Shown one piece after another: positions 53,236 through 60,498 of a DNA stretch of 64,000 nucleotides. The notes below the pieces were generated by a model. It was given only the letters and a program-made list of their open reading frames with translations. It was not told where the DNA came from and ran no database searches. Origin of the DNA: Flavobacteriales bacterium (GTDB lineage Bacteria; Bacteroidota; Bacteroidia; Flavobacteriales_F; PHOS-HE28); assembly GCA_016715995.1 (NCBI GenBank), contig JADJXF010000013.1, forward strand, positions 62,001-126,000, read 5' to 3'. Positions within the stretch are counted from its first letter, which is position 1. Every line of letters begins with the position of its first letter. A program made the position numbers and the translations under genes.

Positions 53236-53750
53236 GCAGACTCCTGGATTGAGCGGGCCTGATGATTGCGCGTGGAGGCCGCGTACCCCAGGTGCTCAGG
53301 GAACCGCACGTGCGGGAGCGCTTGTGCCAACGCGATGCGCACCATCGCCAAATGATGCACGCCATGATCGGCGAGGTAGGCAAGCTCGCGCGCAAGGGAG
53401 GTCTGTTGTTCTACGCGTCCGAGCTCCCCGGGCAGCTCGCTCTGCATCATCATCGTTCGGTCTGTATGCACCGCGTGCAGCAGTGCGAGGCAGTGCGCCG
53501 CCTTGTCGCGGGCAGCGCGCACCTCGCGCTCGATCAGCGGGTCGCGCATACGGTCGTCATAACTGAAGCTTCCTTCGCTATCGGGCGCGAGCAGGCAGGA
53601 ATAGAACTCGAGGACGTGGCGCAGGTGCCCCCCGATGCTGCTGCCGTGGAGCATCGCATGCGACTGAGCGAGTTGCTCATCGGTGAGCTGCTGAAGCAGG
53701 TCATCGATGCACATCAGGATGCCGGCGTTGTAGGTTGTTATGCGCTTCAT
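53232..53750 (-). CDS. DinB-like four-helix protein
   Basis: 172 aa from ATG 53750. Pattern of the DinB/DfsB fold: DDLLQQLTDEQLAQSHAML with GSSIGGHLRHVLEFYSCLL (first metal His around residue 44) and ELAYLADHGVHHLAMVRIAL (HGVHH around 136-140), giving a three-His nickel/zinc site. Such proteins act as thiol-dependent transferases or have unknown roles. Translationally coupled to the DoxX and ATP-grasp genes by ATGA overlaps on both sides. Confidence 0.75.
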   Translation of the reverse strand: MKRITTYNAGILMCIDDLLQQLTDEQLAQSHAMLHGSSIGGHLRHVLEFYSCLLAPDSEGSFSYDDRMRDPLIEREVRAARDKAAHCLALLHAVHTDRTMMMQSELPGELGRVEQQTSLARELAYLADHGVHHLAMVRIALAQALPHVRFPEHLGYAASTRNHQARSIQESA

Positions 53751-54151
53751 GCACGTTCGGCCTGGTGACCGCGAAGTGAATTCCACAAATGAAACATGCG
53801 CGCGCGATCCCGAAGGAGGACGGCCACCGCGCATATCGCTACGATGCAGGCCAGCGCGAACAGGAGGCCGCCATCGCCCATCACCTCGATGCCGAGCACG
53901 CCAACATGGCTGGCAATGGCGCCGAGCATGGTGCCCAGTGCGATGCCCGCGCCGATCCAGGCCGTGGAACGGATGAACAGGAGCACGGCGGCTATCAGCT
54001 CCATGACGCCGCTGCCGATCCGACCTTCCGGCTCGGCACCCAGTGTCTCGAAGATCCACACGGATTCAGCAGCGCCGGTGAACTTGAAGTAAAGCGTCTG
54101 CAGCAGGATGATGGCCGCGACGAAGTCGGGAAGTCGGCGAAGCAGGAGCAT
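53747..54151 (-). CDS. DoxX-like four-helix membrane protein
   Basis: 134 aa with four hydrophobic segments (about 8-25, 45-65, 68-88, 95-115). The first carries LQTLYFKFTGAAESVWIFETLG, a DoxX/SURF4-type start. Family members associate with thiol or quinone redox systems. Second gene of the operon, eight bases after the YHS gene and overlapping DinB by four bases. Confidence 0.72.
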   Translation of the reverse strand: MLLLRRLPDFVAAIILLQTLYFKFTGAAESVWIFETLGAEPEGRIGSGVMELIAAVLLFIRSTAWIGAGIALGTMLGAIASHVGVLGIEVMGDGGLLFALACIVAICAVAVLLRDRARMFHLWNSLRGHQAERA

Positions 54152-54159
54152 GGCAGAGA

Positions 54160-54624
54160 TCAGGGTTTATGCTTGAACGCGGCCCAGTTGCGATCGGCGG
54201 AAGCGCGCAAGCGCTGCTCCTCCTTGTTCCAACTGGTGAGCGTATTGTTGAAGAAGGCATTGTAGAAGAGGTAGAGCTTGCCGTCCTTCACTTTGAAGGT
54301 CTCTGGGTCCACTTCCACCTTTTTGCCGTAGTCGCCCATGGCGAAGGCGCACCAGCCGCCGTATTGGGGCATATAGCGCCCTGGCTCCTTCTGGAAGAGG
54401 TCGCGGTGCGCAGTGCTGCTGAAGCGGAAGGTGGCGCCTTGGTGCGTCAAAGCGATCTGCGGGCTGCCCTTCACGGCTTTGTTCTGGGTGAAGTAGGCCA
54501 CGGGGTCATGTCCCTCGACCCAGAGGCCTTTCGCATCCACATTGAAGAGCGGCAACAAGCCCTGGGCATGCAGGGCAGCAGGGCTGGCCGCGAGCGCGAA
54601 GGAGAGCATCATGAGGGCTCGCAT
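54160..54624 (-). CDS. Exported YHS-domain protein
   Basis: 154 aa from ATG 54624. Signal peptide to residue ~21 (ends LHAQ). The YHS core reads GHDPVAYFTQNKAVKGSP, ATFRFSSTAHRDLFQKEP and YMPQYGGWCAFAM, a metal-binding module of periplasmic proteins. Role unproven; metal or heme handling is the usual guess. First gene of the leftward operon YHS-DoxX-DinB-ATP-grasp. Mature length ~133. Confidence 0.8.
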   Translation of the reverse strand: MRALMMLSFALAASPAALHAQGLLPLFNVDAKGLWVEGHDPVAYFTQNKAVKGSPQIALTHQGATFRFSSTAHRDLFQKEPGRYMPQYGGWCAFAMGDYGKKVEVDPETFKVKDGKLYLFYNAFFNNTLTSWNKEEQRLRASADRNWAAFKHKP

Positions 54625-54688
54625 CGGATTGGTTTTTCGGCTGATGGTCACAGTGGCCGGCGAATCCTGACAATCCTGTACTAGGCGT

Positions 54689-55195
54689 TCAGCCGCGCGG
54701 CAGGATGCGCGCGGGGTTGCCCACCGCCACGCTGTTCGCGGGCACATCCTTCAGCACCACGGCTCCCGCTCCGATGGCCACATCGTCGCCGATGGTGATG
54801 GGGCCGATGATGATCGCGTTCGCGCCGATGTCCACGCGATCGCCGAAGCGCGGCGATTTGCTGTACGTGCCGTCCTTCAGCCGCTTGTTGCCGATGGTGC
54901 AGCTGTTGCGCACCACGCAGCCCGCGCCGAACACAGTGCCGTCGTTCACCACCAGCGCCTGGCCGTGCTCGATGCGGAAGCCCGGACCGATGCGCGTCTT
55001 CCACGGCAGCTCGATGCCGAGCACCCACTCCACCGTGATGCGGTACGCGATGAAGTACCAGAAGAAGAGCACGAAGGTGATGGGGCTCTGCCGAAGCAGG
55101 TGGGCAAGGCGGAAATGGAGCATCACCAAGCGGCTCTTGGGATTGCCCTTGTTCGCAGCCCAATCCTGAAGGATGTTCCAAACGCTTGCGCTCAT
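54689..55195 (-). CDS. Serine-acetyltransferase-like hexapeptide acyltransferase
   Basis: 168 aa from ATG 55195. N-terminal helical part with VLFFWYFIAYRITVEW (hydrophobic), then a left-handed beta-helix from ~80 (IGPGFRIEHGQALVVNDGT, IGNKRLKDG, DIGANAIIIGPITIGDDVAIGAGAVVLKDVP). Members in polysaccharide loci acetylate sugars. It overlaps the GT2 gene by four bases (ATGA), so a glycan-modifying partner of that enzyme is likely. Not a CysE for cysteine synthesis: too short at the N-terminus. Confidence 0.8.
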   Translation of the reverse strand: MSASVWNILQDWAANKGNPKSRLVMLHFRLAHLLRQSPITFVLFFWYFIAYRITVEWVLGIELPWKTRIGPGFRIEHGQALVVNDGTVFGAGCVVRNSCTIGNKRLKDGTYSKSPRFGDRVDIGANAIIIGPITIGDDVAIGAGAVVLKDVPANSVAVGNPARILPRG

Positions 55196-56037
55196 GGCCG
55201 GTGGCCGCTCAGCAGCGGCGAGATGTGCTGGTTGAAGAGCAGTTTCAGGTATTGCGGAAGATAGAGCGCCAGACGAGTGGCTTGGCTTACGAGCATCCCG
55301 AACGGCCCCAGCCCGATTGCCCGACCTACAAGGCGTCCTTCGCGCAGCATCTTGCCCAATGGTACGCGCATGCTCGCGCCGCCAGCGGTGAAATGCGCGA
55401 GCGGCTGCGGCACATACATGAACTGCCTCGGCGATTCCATCCAAGCGTCCACCGTCCACTTGTGGTCCCCGCTCACGCGGATCATGATGTCGAAGGGATG
55501 ACCGGCGTAGTAGCTGCGGCGCACGAAGAAGGAAGGATGATTCAGCACCATTTCCCAGTACTTCAGCAGGAAGCCGTTGAGGCGGGCCTTCTTCACCTTG
55601 CTGTGGCCGTTGGGATATTCCAGCCAGATGTCGCCATGCACGATGTTGATGCCCTCCTGGCCAGCCGCCGCGGCCATCGCCTGCGAAACGCTGTGCGGCT
55701 CGTACCAGTCATCGGCATTGATGAGCCCGACCCATTCACCGGTGCACAGCGCCACGCCCTTGTTCATGGCGTCGTAGATGCCCTTGTCCCGCTCGCTCAC
55801 CCAATAGTCGAGGCGGTCCTCATACCGCCGGATGATGTCCAGCGTGCCATCCGTGCTCCCGCCATCGACCACGATGTACTCGATGCTCGGGTAGTCCTGC
55901 GCCAAAACGCTCTGTATCGTGCGCTCCAAAGTGGCCGCGCCGTTGTAAACCACCGTCACGATGCTGACGAGCGGATGGCCCTGTGCCGTGGACTTCGCTC
56001 CACGCATCCGCTTGCCGCCTTCCTGCCGTGCCGCCAT
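55192..56037 (-). CDS. Family 2 glycosyltransferase
   Basis: 281 aa from ATG 56037 (ATG 56007 possible; a TTG at 56046 would lie in the promoter). GT-A motifs: PLVSIVTVVYNGAATLERTI, YIVVDGGSTDGT, ISERDKGIYDAMNKG-type stretch SERDKGIYDAMNKGVAL, and GLINADDWYEP with the DxD-type NADD. The DKGIYDAMNKG motif is typical of the WcaA/colanic-type branch. Cytoplasmic face enzyme of surface-glycan synthesis. First gene of a two-gene unit with the acetyltransferase. Confidence 0.88.
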   Translation of the reverse strand: MAARQEGGKRMRGAKSTAQGHPLVSIVTVVYNGAATLERTIQSVLAQDYPSIEYIVVDGGSTDGTLDIIRRYEDRLDYWVSERDKGIYDAMNKGVALCTGEWVGLINADDWYEPHSVSQAMAAAAGQEGINIVHGDIWLEYPNGHSKVKKARLNGFLLKYWEMVLNHPSFFVRRSYYAGHPFDIMIRVSGDHKWTVDAWMESPRQFMYVPQPLAHFTAGGASMRVPLGKMLREGRLVGRAIGLGPFGMLVSQATRLALYLPQYLKLLFNQHISPLLSGHRP

Positions 56038-56043
56038 CCGTGG

Positions 56044-56051
56044 CAAAAGTC
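56044..56051 (-). promoter_or_regulatory. -7 element before the GT2 gene (GACTTTTG)
   Basis: AnnTTTTG match with G for the first T, six bases before ATG 56037. Confidence 0.35.
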
Positions 56052-56126
56052 CTTGTTGCTCGGCCCACGGCCGAGGCGGGTCGGCGCCAACCCATGAACG
56101 TTTCTTTCAACACCCAGCCCGCCCAG

Positions 56127-56134
56127 TAACTTTC
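56127..56134 (+). promoter_or_regulatory. Possible -7 element of the second ECF operon (TAACTTTC)
   Basis: TAnnTTTC, 43 bases before the sigma-factor ATG; the best match in a 140-base divergent gap. Weak. Confidence 0.3.
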
Positions 56135-56177
56135 CCATCGCCCGCGCGTCCTATGTGCGGACACCGGTCCCTCGCCG

Positions 56178-56663
56178 ATGACCCCTGCTGAGTACAACAC
56201 CGCTGTGGACGCCCATGCCGATGGCATCTATCGCTTCGCATTGAAGCACTTGCGCGACGTGGACCTCGCGAAGGACGTGGTGCAGGAGAGCTTCGCCCGC
56301 CTATGGTCGCGGGTGGATCAGGTGGAAGCGGCCAAGGCCAAGAGCTACCTGTTCACCACGGCGCACCACGCCATGGTGGACGAGGTGCGCAAAGGCTCCA
56401 GGAGCAAGCGGATGGAGGAGCATCATGAGGACTTGCGCCATACCAGCCAGGACCAACCGGACCTGAAGGAAGTGCTCGACGCCGCGCTGGCCAGGCTCCC
56501 TGCGATCCAGCGAAGCGTCGTTCTGCTGCGCGATCTGGAAGGCTATGCGTATGAGGAGATCGCCGCACTCACCGGGCTCAGCCTCGCGCAGGTGAAGGTG
56601 TACATCTACCGGGGCCGCACCACGCTGAAGGAATACATCGGACAACTGGACATCGTGCTTTGA
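56178..56663 (+). CDS. ECF-type RNA polymerase sigma factor
   Basis: 161 aa. Region 2 at about 8-75 (FALKHLRDVDLAKDVVQESFARLWSRV, YLFTTAHHAMVDEVRK) and region 4 at about 100-155 (LPAIQRSVVLLRDLEGYAYEEIAALTGLSLAQVKVYIYRGRTTL). The stop overlaps the TTG start of the next gene (TTGA), so they are coupled. Divergent to the GT2 gene. Different from the sigma factor near 13 kb; this one lacks the gliding-domain partner. Confidence 0.92.
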   Translation: MTPAEYNTAVDAHADGIYRFALKHLRDVDLAKDVVQESFARLWSRVDQVEAAKAKSYLFTTAHHAMVDEVRKGSRSKRMEEHHEDLRHTSQDQPDLKEVLDAALARLPAIQRSVVLLRDLEGYAYEEIAALTGLSLAQVKVYIYRGRTTLKEYIGQLDIVL

Positions 56664-57982
56664 AGCAACGCATCGATCATAGCAACTACGAAGCCTGGCT
56701 GCTGGACCGCTTGGAGGGCAACCTCACGGCGGAGCAGGAACGGATGCTTGAAGCCTTCCTGCTCGCGCACCCTGAACTCCGTCCGGATGATGAGGAGATG
56801 CCGGCTGTGCATGTATCCGATGTCCGGCTTTCCATGTTGGACAAAGAGGCCCTCAAACGCGCATTGCCGCCTTATGGCTTCGTGGATGAACGAAGCGTGG
56901 AAGATCACCTCGTCGCCAGATTGGAGGGCGATCTCGATGGCGCGCAGCTTGAGGCCTTGCGCCGGTATCTCGCTGAGCATCCGGAGCACCAGCGCGCCGA
57001 ATGGATCTACGCGCATGCACGAGTCTCGCCCGGAACAGGCGCCCTCGAGGACAAGTCTGAATTGCACCGGGCATTGCCACCCGACGGGCTCGTCACGAAG
57101 CGCACGCTCTTGGATCATTTGGTGGCGAAGCTGGAGGGCGACCTGAAGGAAGAGCAGATCGTTGCCCTAGACGCCTTTCTGGCAGCACATGAATCAGCGG
57201 CGCGCGAATGGAAGCTCATGCAACGGACGCGTGTGGCTTCGGAATCGATCGTGTTCGCTGAAAAGCAAGGGCTGAAGCGGGAGACCCGCGTGATTCCGCT
57301 TTTCCCCTACCGGGTGGCGATGCGGTGGGCGGCTGCAGCAGCGGTCGTGGCGCTTCTTCTCACCATGTGGTGGATGGTTGAGCCGTCCGCACCCGAGATC
57401 GCGAATCGCACCAAGGATCCCATCAACGACCAGCAGACGAAAGTCGTTCAGGAGAAAGAGCGCGACGAGCCGAACGCAGAGGACGTGTTGCCATCCGTAC
57501 AGCCTGAGGACGACAACCTGCAGCCCTTGGCGAGAGAGAAAGAATCCCCAGCTCCGGCCCGTGTGGAGCCATTGCCGCCTCAATCGCCGGTCGAGGACCG
57601 CTTAGTCGCGGAGGACCACGGGACGGGAAGCGGCAAGGAAGACCTTCCGCTGATTCCGGTAGCGTCCGATGATCACGAGCCTTTGGCGCAGACGCCCTCA
57701 TCAGCCGCATCGAACGAGCCTCAAGCGATTGGCGCACCTGCCGCCGAAACGCGCACACTGGGTGAAGCATTGACCGGCGTCGTGCGCGAGAAGGTGCTTG
57801 AGCGGCCGTCGGAAACGGATCGCCCCCTCGATGGCGACGACGCGGTGGCTGCTGTGGATCGCGGGCTGCGCGCCTTGGGGGGCGATAAGGCAGGCCTGGC
57901 CGTGCAGCGCGATGGGCAGGGCCGCAGCCAGGGCTTCGCCCTGCGCCTAGGGCGCAACCTGGCGTTCACAGCCAGTCGCTGA
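56660..57982 (+). CDS. Anti-sigma-factor-like membrane protein with three N-terminal repeats
   Basis: 440 aa from TTG 56660. Three ~80-residue repeats with a shared core: YEAWLLDRLEGNLTAEQERM, VEDHLVARLEGDLDGAQLEA and LLDHLVAKLEGDLKEEQIVA, each followed by L.AFL.AHPE-type helices. One transmembrane helix at about 222-240 (WAAAAAVVALLLTMWW), then a long Pro/Glu/Ser-rich periplasmic tail and a basic end. The layout (cytoplasmic sigma-binding side, TM, periplasmic sensor) is that of an anti-sigma factor, and the gene follows the sigma gene; no ZAS motif. The repeated unit is distinct and may bind the sigma factor in copies. Confidence 0.75.
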   Translation: MKQRIDHSNYEAWLLDRLEGNLTAEQERMLEAFLLAHPELRPDDEEMPAVHVSDVRLSMLDKEALKRALPPYGFVDERSVEDHLVARLEGDLDGAQLEALRRYLAEHPEHQRAEWIYAHARVSPGTGALEDKSELHRALPPDGLVTKRTLLDHLVAKLEGDLKEEQIVALDAFLAAHESAAREWKLMQRTRVASESIVFAEKQGLKRETRVIPLFPYRVAMRWAAAAAVVALLLTMWWMVEPSAPEIANRTKDPINDQQTKVVQEKERDEPNAEDVLPSVQPEDDNLQPLAREKESPAPARVEPLPPQSPVEDRLVAEDHGTGSGKEDLPLIPVASDDHEPLAQTPSSAASNEPQAIGAPAAETRTLGEALTGVVREKVLERPSETDRPLDGDDAVAAVDRGLRALGGDKAGLAVQRDGQGRSQGFALRLGRNLAFTASR

Positions 57983-58093
57983 TTCCTCCGTTCATCACCA
58001 CGCCGATGCCGCTCGTCACGAAGCGGCCGTTCTCCGGTAACTGGCGGTGCCCATGCCTCGTCACATGGCCAAACACCACAAACAACCAACATC

Positions 58094-58468
58094 ATGAAAA
58101 CCCGTGTTTCCCGCCTTCTTCTGGTGATCGCCACGGTGTTCACCTTCGGTTACGCCCGCGCCGCCGATCCCGTGCGGCTCAGTGAGTCCAGCGAGCGCAC
58201 CAGTTTGGAGCGCACCTTGGATCGCGCGCTCAGCCGCCACCTCGTGTTCCCCGTCATGGAGAAGGGCGACATGACCGGCAAGGTGTACGTCAGCTTCAAC
58301 ATCGACCGCGAGGGCAAGGTGCAGGTGCTCGCCTGCAACAGCGCCAACGAAGAGCTGCGCGCCTACGTGCTGCGTAAGCTGGCCCGGATCGACGTGGGTG
58401 CGAACCCTGACGGCATCTGGAAGACCACGCACATGGTGATCGACTTCCGGCCCGAACGCCGCAGCTGA
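58094..58468 (+). CDS. Small exported protein, TonB-C-like
   Basis: 124 aa. Signal peptide 1-23 (ends YARA). The mature part reads RHLVFPVMEKGDMTGKVYVSFNIDREGKVQVLACN then YVLRKLARIDVG (given in pieces), the strand-helix-strand order and G.V.V.F.ID..GKV pattern of TonB C-terminal domains, without the proline-rich arm. Likely periplasmic; role unknown. Third gene of the sigma operon, 111 bases after the anti-sigma-like gene. A hairpin terminator follows. Confidence 0.6.
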   Translation: MKTRVSRLLLVIATVFTFGYARAADPVRLSESSERTSLERTLDRALSRHLVFPVMEKGDMTGKVYVSFNIDREGKVQVLACNSANEELRAYVLRKLARIDVGANPDGIWKTTHMVIDFRPERRS

Positions 58469-58485
58469 TCACCACCACCGATCAT

Positions 58486-58522
58486 AGCGGAAGCGCCCCG
58501 AGACCCGGGGCGTTCTGCTTTT
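58486..58522 (+). terminator. Rho-independent terminator after 58468
   Basis: A stem of CGCCCCG / CGGGGCG with a five-base loop, extended outward past one bulged G by AGCGGAA/TTCTGCT-type pairs, then TTTTG. A good terminator for the sigma operon; the barrel gene 59 bases on then needs its own promoter. Confidence 0.65.
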
Positions 58523-58580
58523 GCGCCGGGCTGTAACTCGTGGCCGCTCAGACCGTCCTATCCTCAAGAACCAAGCTCCC

Positions 58581-59582
58581 ATGAGAACCGCGCTCCTCCT
58601 GTTCACCCTTTCACTCCACTCGCTGCCGGGACTGGCGCAGTCCGATAGCGCCGCCGTGAATGAGAACCGCACCACACTCTCCCTCGGCGTGAACTCGCGC
58701 GAAGGGGCTTATGCCAAGGTGGAGGACTCGGATACAACCAAGAAATCCGAGGGGAACTTCACCATCGAGACCAAGCGCAAGCGGATCACCGTGCACACCG
58801 AGCCGCGCATTTGGGCGAGCGAGACCGACAGCATCGCGGAGGTGATCAAGGAGCGCAGGACGGAACGCCGGAACATGTTCACCTATTGGAGCGGCATCGA
58901 CGTGGGCGTGAACACGCTGATCGATGAAGGCGGCAGCCCGGACCTGAGCGGCAACGCCGAGTTCATGGAAATCGACAATGCGCGTTCACGCTTCCTGAGC
59001 ATCAACCTCATGGAGCAGAAGATTGAATTCGGCACCCATCACGTGGGCCTGCTCACCGGCCTGGGGTGGGAGTTCGTGAACTACAGGCTGAAGAACAACG
59101 TGACCCTCGCTTACGACGCAGACTCCGTTTATGGGGTTGAGATGGAGACGCCAGACCTACGCAAGAACAAGCTGCGTCAGATGGGTATCCGCGTGCCGCT
59201 GATGCTCGAGTTCAACACCAAGCGCGCGGCCATGCCGACCGATGCCGATGTCCGCGCGATGCGCGCCGATACGACCAGAGCGGTGGCCAAGCGGTTCAGG
59301 CATTCGCGCAAGAACAACTTCCACCTCGCCATGGGCGTCGTGGGCAGCTGGTACTTCGATTCCATGTACAAGCAGAAGTGGACCGAGGACGGCGAGCAGC
59401 GGAAGGCGCGCGACAAGGGCGATTACCTGCTGCTGCCTTATCGCGCAGCCGCCTCCGTGCGCCTCGGGTTCGGTGCATGGAACCTCTTCGCTGAATACTC
59501 CCTCACCCCGCTCTTCAAAGAGGGCAAGGGGCCGGAACTCACGCCGGTGACCGTGGGCCTGACCATCATCGGGTTCAACTAG
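58581..59582 (+). CDS. Outer-membrane beta-barrel protein (PorT-like layout)
   Basis: 333 aa from ATG 58581. Signal peptide 1-20 (ends GLAQ). The first ~75 mature residues are charged and probably periplasmic (TTKKSEGNFTIETKRKRITV). From ~105 there are amphipathic strands: WSGIDVGVNTLIDEG, SRFLSINLMEQKIEFG, HVGLLTGLGWEFVNYRL, AASVRLGFGAWNLFAEYSLTPLF and VTVGLTIIGFN at the end, with the C-terminal aromatic strand typical of barrels. Similar in plan to outer-membrane barrels placed after sigma/anti-sigma pairs in Bacteroidota. Not a TonB-dependent receptor (too short). Confidence 0.75.
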   Translation: MRTALLLFTLSLHSLPGLAQSDSAAVNENRTTLSLGVNSREGAYAKVEDSDTTKKSEGNFTIETKRKRITVHTEPRIWASETDSIAEVIKERRTERRNMFTYWSGIDVGVNTLIDEGGSPDLSGNAEFMEIDNARSRFLSINLMEQKIEFGTHHVGLLTGLGWEFVNYRLKNNVTLAYDADSVYGVEMETPDLRKNKLRQMGIRVPLMLEFNTKRAAMPTDADVRAMRADTTRAVAKRFRHSRKNNFHLAMGVVGSWYFDSMYKQKWTEDGEQRKARDKGDYLLLPYRAAASVRLGFGAWNLFAEYSLTPLFKEGKGPELTPVTVGLTIIGFN

Positions 59583-59703
59583 CGAGGACTCCTCCGGAAA
59601 GGAGTGGGCCGGCGCGACGAGGGGTTGGACCCAGGACCGCGGGGACACGCGCACAGCGCAATGCCTCGCGGTCCGGCGTTGGGCTTGTCCAACTCGAGGC
59701 AGC

Positions 59704-59711
59704 TACTTTAG
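59704..59711 (+). promoter_or_regulatory. -7 promoter element before yebC (TACTTTAG)
   Basis: TAnnTTAG variant, 25 bases before the ATG at 59737. Confidence 0.4.
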
Positions 59712-59736
59712 CAACCCGATTCAAGCAGGGTACGCC

Positions 59737-60489
59737 ATGGGCCGCATCTTCGAGAAACGCAAGCACAAGATCTTCGCGCGCAACGCCAAGCTCAGCAAGC
59801 TCTTCACGCGCATCGGCAAGGAGATCGCCATGGCGGTGAAAGCGGGCGGGCCGAATCCGGATTCGAACTCGCGGCTCAAAGTGGCCATCCAGAACGCCCG
59901 GGGCATGAACATGCCCAAGGACAACATCGACCGCGCCATCAAGAAGGCGGCTGGCGGCGAGGATGCCGATTTCACGGAAATGACTTACGAGGGCTATGCC
60001 CCAGGTGGCGTGGCCGTGTTCGTTGAAGCGGCCACCAACAACCCGACGCGCACCGTGGCCAACGTGCGCAGCTTCTTCAGCAAGTGCGGCGCCAACATGG
60101 GCACCAGCGGATCGCTCGTCCACATCTTCGAGCGCAAGGCCGAATTCGTTGTGGAGCAGGCCGCGCTCAAGGGCCGCCATGCCGATGAGTTCGAGATGGA
60201 GGTGATTGATGGTGGGGCCGATGACGTGGTGCGCGACGAGGAGGGCTTCTCCATCTATGCGCCATTCCAGTCCTTCGGCGCCATGCAGCAGAAGCTCGAG
60301 CAGTTAGGTGTTGAGGTGAAGAGCGCCGAACTCAAGCGATTCCCGCTCGTGACGGTTCCGGCGGATATCGCCACCGCGCGCGCAGTCCTCAAACTGACCG
60401 ACATGCTGAACGAGGACGAGGATGTGAACGCCGTCTTCCATAACATGGACCTCTCCGAAGAGGTGGAGGCGGAGCTTGAGAAAGGCTGA
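59737..60489 (+). CDS. yebC: YebC/PmpR-family regulator
   Basis: 250 aa, normal length. Starts MGRIFEKRKHKIFARNAKLSKLF, with AVKAGGPNPDSNSRLKVAIQ, the RGMNMPKDNIDRAIKKA helix and the YEGYAPGGVAVFVEAATNN strand that define the family. Three domains are present. The family includes DNA-binding regulators and translational activators that relieve ribosome stalling; which applies here cannot be said. Monocistronic. Confidence 0.93.
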   Translation: MGRIFEKRKHKIFARNAKLSKLFTRIGKEIAMAVKAGGPNPDSNSRLKVAIQNARGMNMPKDNIDRAIKKAAGGEDADFTEMTYEGYAPGGVAVFVEAATNNPTRTVANVRSFFSKCGANMGTSGSLVHIFERKAEFVVEQAALKGRHADEFEMEVIDGGADDVVRDEEGFSIYAPFQSFGAMQQKLEQLGVEVKSAELKRFPLVTVPADIATARAVLKLTDMLNEDEDVNAVFHNMDLSEEVEAELEKG

Positions 60490-60498
60490 TCGCCGGAT

